DNA of 64,000 nt from CAYTTA01 sp964440655 (lineage in GTDB: Bacteria > Bacteroidota > Rhodothermia > Balneolales > Balneolaceae), in the NCBI GenBank assembly GCA_964440655.1, contig CAYTTA010000002.1:62001-126000 (forward strand). Reading direction: 5' to 3'. Numbering within the stretch: the stretch's first letter is position 1; each line of letters begins with the position of its first letter. Positions 61,923-64,000 of this stretch are shown here, one piece after another. The translations under genes were made by a program, and so were the position numbers. Below the pieces are notes generated by a model. The model was given only the letters and a program-made list of their open reading frames with translations. It was not told the origin of the DNA and made no database searches.

Positions 61923-64000
61923 ATGGTAAAATCACTACTGAAATCCTGTCTGATACGACCCGTTGCGGCAGGATTCCTGCTTTCAGGAATCTGCATTCTG
62001 GCCCAGCCGGATGCCGGCGCTCAGGTTGTTCAGGCTGCGTCTCTGACTGAAAACTACGGAGCGGTGCTGCCGGCCCGTTCCGGCGCCCTCGAGCTGCTCC
62101 ACTTCGCCCCGAAAGAGGTGGGAGAGGAGAGCCGTGCGGCACTTGACCGGATCATCTCCATCGACCTGGTCAACGTGCCGATGGAGGAGGCGCTGCAGGC
62201 CATCGCGAAGAAAAGCGGCCTGAGGGTCGCCTACAGCAAGGATGTGGCCGATGCTCCCTGGCGGCGTCCGGTCACGGTCCGGTACGATCGGGCCACGGTG
62301 CTTGGAGCGCTCTATGATGTACTGGGCGATACCGATCTGAAACTGACTCTCTCCTCCGATTCGGGTGATGCCCAGCTGGTGGTGGTGCGAGGCTCCATCA
62401 TCGAACTCCATCCGGAAGCGGTTTCAATGGCGGAAGAGGTCCAGCAGTCGGTGTCCGGACGGATAACAGATGCCTCGACCGGCGAGTCAATTCCGGGTGT
62501 GAACATTCTGGTGGAAGGAACGACCTCCGGGACTACAACCGATCTGGATGGATACTATCAGCTTAATGTAAGCAATCTCCAGCAGACACTGGTGATCTCC
62601 TATATCGGCTATGCCTCGCAGCGAGTACCGCTTGAAGGCAGATCACAGCTCGACATACGCCTCGACCCGATCGTGACCGGCCTCGACGAGGTGGTGGTCA
62701 CGGCCTTTGGTCTGGCGAGAGACCGTGCTTCCCTGGCCTATTCGGTCACCGAGGTGGGCGGGGAATCTCTTGCACAGGCACGCGAGATCAACGTGGCCAA
62801 CGCCCTGACCGGGAAGGTTGCCGGTGTGAACGCCACCAGCATGGCCTCCGGAGCCGGGGGTTCCAGCAGGGTGGTGATCCGGGGTTCCGGTTCCTTCGGA
62901 GCCAATAACCAGCCTCTCTATGTGGTGAACGGGATGCCGATCACCAACGAGCCGCGTGTTGCCCGGGACAATGTCGGGGGATCTCGGGTGGATTACGGGG
63001 ATGGAATCATAAGCATCAACCCCGATGATATCGAATCGATCTCGGTTCTGAAGGGCGGTGCCGCTGCGGCCCTTTATGGCAGTGATGCGGCCAACGGGGT
63101 GATTCTCATCACCACCAAGCAGGGGAGCGCCGACCGGATGGAGGTGGAGTACAGCTCCAACTTCACGGTGGGTCACATCGCCCTCTACCCGCAGTACCAG
63201 TACGAGTATGGACAGGGAAACAACGCACGCCGACCTCAGAGCCAGACCGAGGCGATCACGACCGGACGGCTCTCCTTCGGCGAGAAGATGGACGGGCAGC
63301 CCTACGTGAACTTTGCAGGCGAGACGCGCCCCTATTCCCCGGTGAGTGTGAAGCAGAATATGAAGAACTTCTACCGTCCGAGCACCAACGCCACCAACAC
63401 GCTAGTCTTTTCGGGCGGCTCGAGCCGGCTGATCTACCGCGCTTCCATTTCCGATCTGCGGGCGGAAAACATCCAGCCCAACTCCGGATACCAGCGCAAG
63501 ACCGCCAACATCAACCTGAAGACCTTCCTGAGTGACAACCTGAGCCTGGAGACGATGGTTCAGTTCAACAACCAGCAGGGGCGCAACCGGCCGGGAGTCG
63601 ACTATGTCGGGGTGAATGCCAACTGGGGTGTCTATCTCCTGGCCAACACCGTGGATATCCGGGATCTTGCTCCCGGCTATAATCCGGAGACTCTGCAGGA
63701 AGTGGCGTGGCAGCATGTGAGCGAGGCGACCAACCCCTATTTCGTCATCAACCGGATGGGGAACTCCGACCAGACCGACCGCTCCATCACCCAGGCCGCC
63801 CTTACCTACAACATTCTTCCCAACCTCTATGTGAAAGGGGACTTCTCAAGGGATTTCAACAACCACGAGCAGGAGTCCTTCACCCCAATGGGGACCAACT
63901 ACCGTCCGCTCGGGAACTATCAGTCCTCCTGGAGAAAAGGGGAGCAGATCAACGCCCGGCTCATTGCGGGATATGAGACGGAGTTCATGCATGACTACAG
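61923..64000 (+). CDS. SusC/RagA-family TonB-dependent outer-membrane receptor with STN domain (cut by window edge)
   Basis: The first 692 residues are visible. In order there is a signal peptide (LIRPVAAGFLLSGICILAQP), an STN signalling domain (IDLVNVPMEEALQAIAKKSG), and a carboxypeptidase-like domain (VSGRITDASTGESIPGVNIL, then GTTTDLDGYYQLNV). The TonB box region is LDEVVVTAFG and the plug has VANALTGKVAGVNATSMASG and VVIRGSGSFGANNQPLYVVN. The plug ends with SISVLKGGAAAALYGSDAAN and is followed by the barrel start. The STN domain fits signalling through the FecR-like protein and ECF sigma encoded just upstream. The ribosome-binding site AAAGGAGG is unusually strong for this window. A SusD partner would be expected beyond the edge. 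The ligand is unknown. Confidence 0.95.
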   Translation, partial: MVKSLLKSCLIRPVAAGFLLSGICILAQPDAGAQVVQAASLTENYGAVLPARSGALELLHFAPKEVGEESRAALDRIISIDLVNVPMEEALQAIAKKSGLRVAYSKDVADAPWRRPVTVRYDRATVLGALYDVLGDTDLKLTLSSDSGDAQLVVVRGSIIELHPEAVSMAEEVQQSVSGRITDASTGESIPGVNILVEGTTSGTTTDLDGYYQLNVSNLQQTLVISYIGYASQRVPLEGRSQLDIRLDPIVTGLDEVVVTAFGLARDRASLAYSVTEVGGESLAQAREINVANALTGKVAGVNATSMASGAGGSSRVVIRGSGSFGANNQPLYVVNGMPITNEPRVARDNVGGSRVDYGDGIISINPDDIESISVLKGGAAAALYGSDAANGVILITTKQGSADRMEVEYSSNFTVGHIALYPQYQYEYGQGNNARRPQSQTEAITTGRLSFGEKMDGQPYVNFAGETRPYSPVSVKQNMKNFYRPSTNATNTLVFSGGSSRLIYRASISDLRAENIQPNSGYQRKTANINLKTFLSDNLSLETMVQFNNQQGRNRPGVDYVGVNANWGVYLLANTVDIRDLAPGYNPETLQEVAWQHVSEATNPYFVINRMGNSDQTDRSITQAALTYNILPNLYVKGDFSRDFNNHEQESFTPMGTNYRPLGNYQSSWRKGEQINARLIAGYETEFMHDY

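Noticed and set aside
1..64000. tRNA genes, rRNA genes, insertion sequences or prophage
   Set aside because: No T-loop GGTTCGA-type signature in a foldable context, no transposase or integrase motif, and no terminal inverted repeats flanking a gene were seen.

Overview
The window reads as a GC-rich chromosomal segment of a Gram-negative member of the Bacteroidota/Balneolota/Rhodothermota (FCB) group, most likely a draft or metagenome assembly because a run of exactly 100 N interrupts ftsK. The lineage call rests on several features. A SusC/RagA-type TonB receptor is preceded by an ECF sigma factor and a FecR-like anti-sigma factor. A half-length 'glycogen synthase' sits next to a DUF4270-like lipoprotein. 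An HU-like domain is fused to a SPOR domain. Mrp lacks its CxxC motif. Many starts have little or no Shine-Dalgarno sequence. No tRNA, rRNA, insertion sequence, prophage or CRISPR array was seen, and nearly all of the window is dense housekeeping sequence.

Layout. 1-8.5 kb: partial uvrB (minus), tyrA, mrp (minus), gcvT, a 2-phosphosulfolactate phosphatase (comB) and ftsK broken by the assembly gap. 8.5-16 kb: an envelope block with a LolA-like protein, a flippase-like membrane protein, an outer-membrane barrel protein, two HU-like proteins (one with a SPOR domain) and an ExbB-ExbD-TonB energising module. 16-27.5 kb: glgP and ispE (minus), an exported PQQ/cytochrome c dehydrogenase, a CCA-adding-type enzyme and a sugar nucleotidyltransferase (minus), a membrane-anchored MurF-like ligase and a LolC/E permease (minus). 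27.5-31.4 kb: glgB-malQ, overlapping by 4 bp. With glgP these give branching, debranching-related and phosphorolysis steps of alpha-glucan metabolism, but no full-length glycogen synthase is present here.

31.6-37.4 kb is the most distinctive run: phosphosulfolactate synthase (comA), the half-size GlgA-like protein, a DUF4270-like lipoprotein, an outer-membrane barrel protein and an exported TPR protein, all on the plus strand. It is followed by a 480-base non-coding stretch with strong nested RNA structure in front of rho. 39-57 kb is mostly information processing and housekeeping: lptB, purQ, clpS, purS and miaA (minus), dnaN, a SAM hydrolase, argS and radC (minus), a peroxiredoxin, topA, an unknown protein, an ECF sigma factor and a degenerate-looking partner, ruvB, metK, dinB (minus), a small membrane protein and gdhA. 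58.5-64 kb is a regulated outer-membrane uptake locus: ECF sigma, a predicted Tat-exported SelA-like PLP enzyme, FecR-like anti-sigma, and a SusC-type receptor cut by the window end.

The strongest leads are the ComA/ComB pair (3-sulfolactate formation in a non-methanogen), the half-GlgA/DUF4270/barrel/TPR locus, the structured RNA before rho, the exported SelA-like enzyme inside a sigma/anti-sigma locus, the HU-SPOR protein and the membrane-anchored Mur ligase. All functions are inferred from motifs read by eye; no database search was run.
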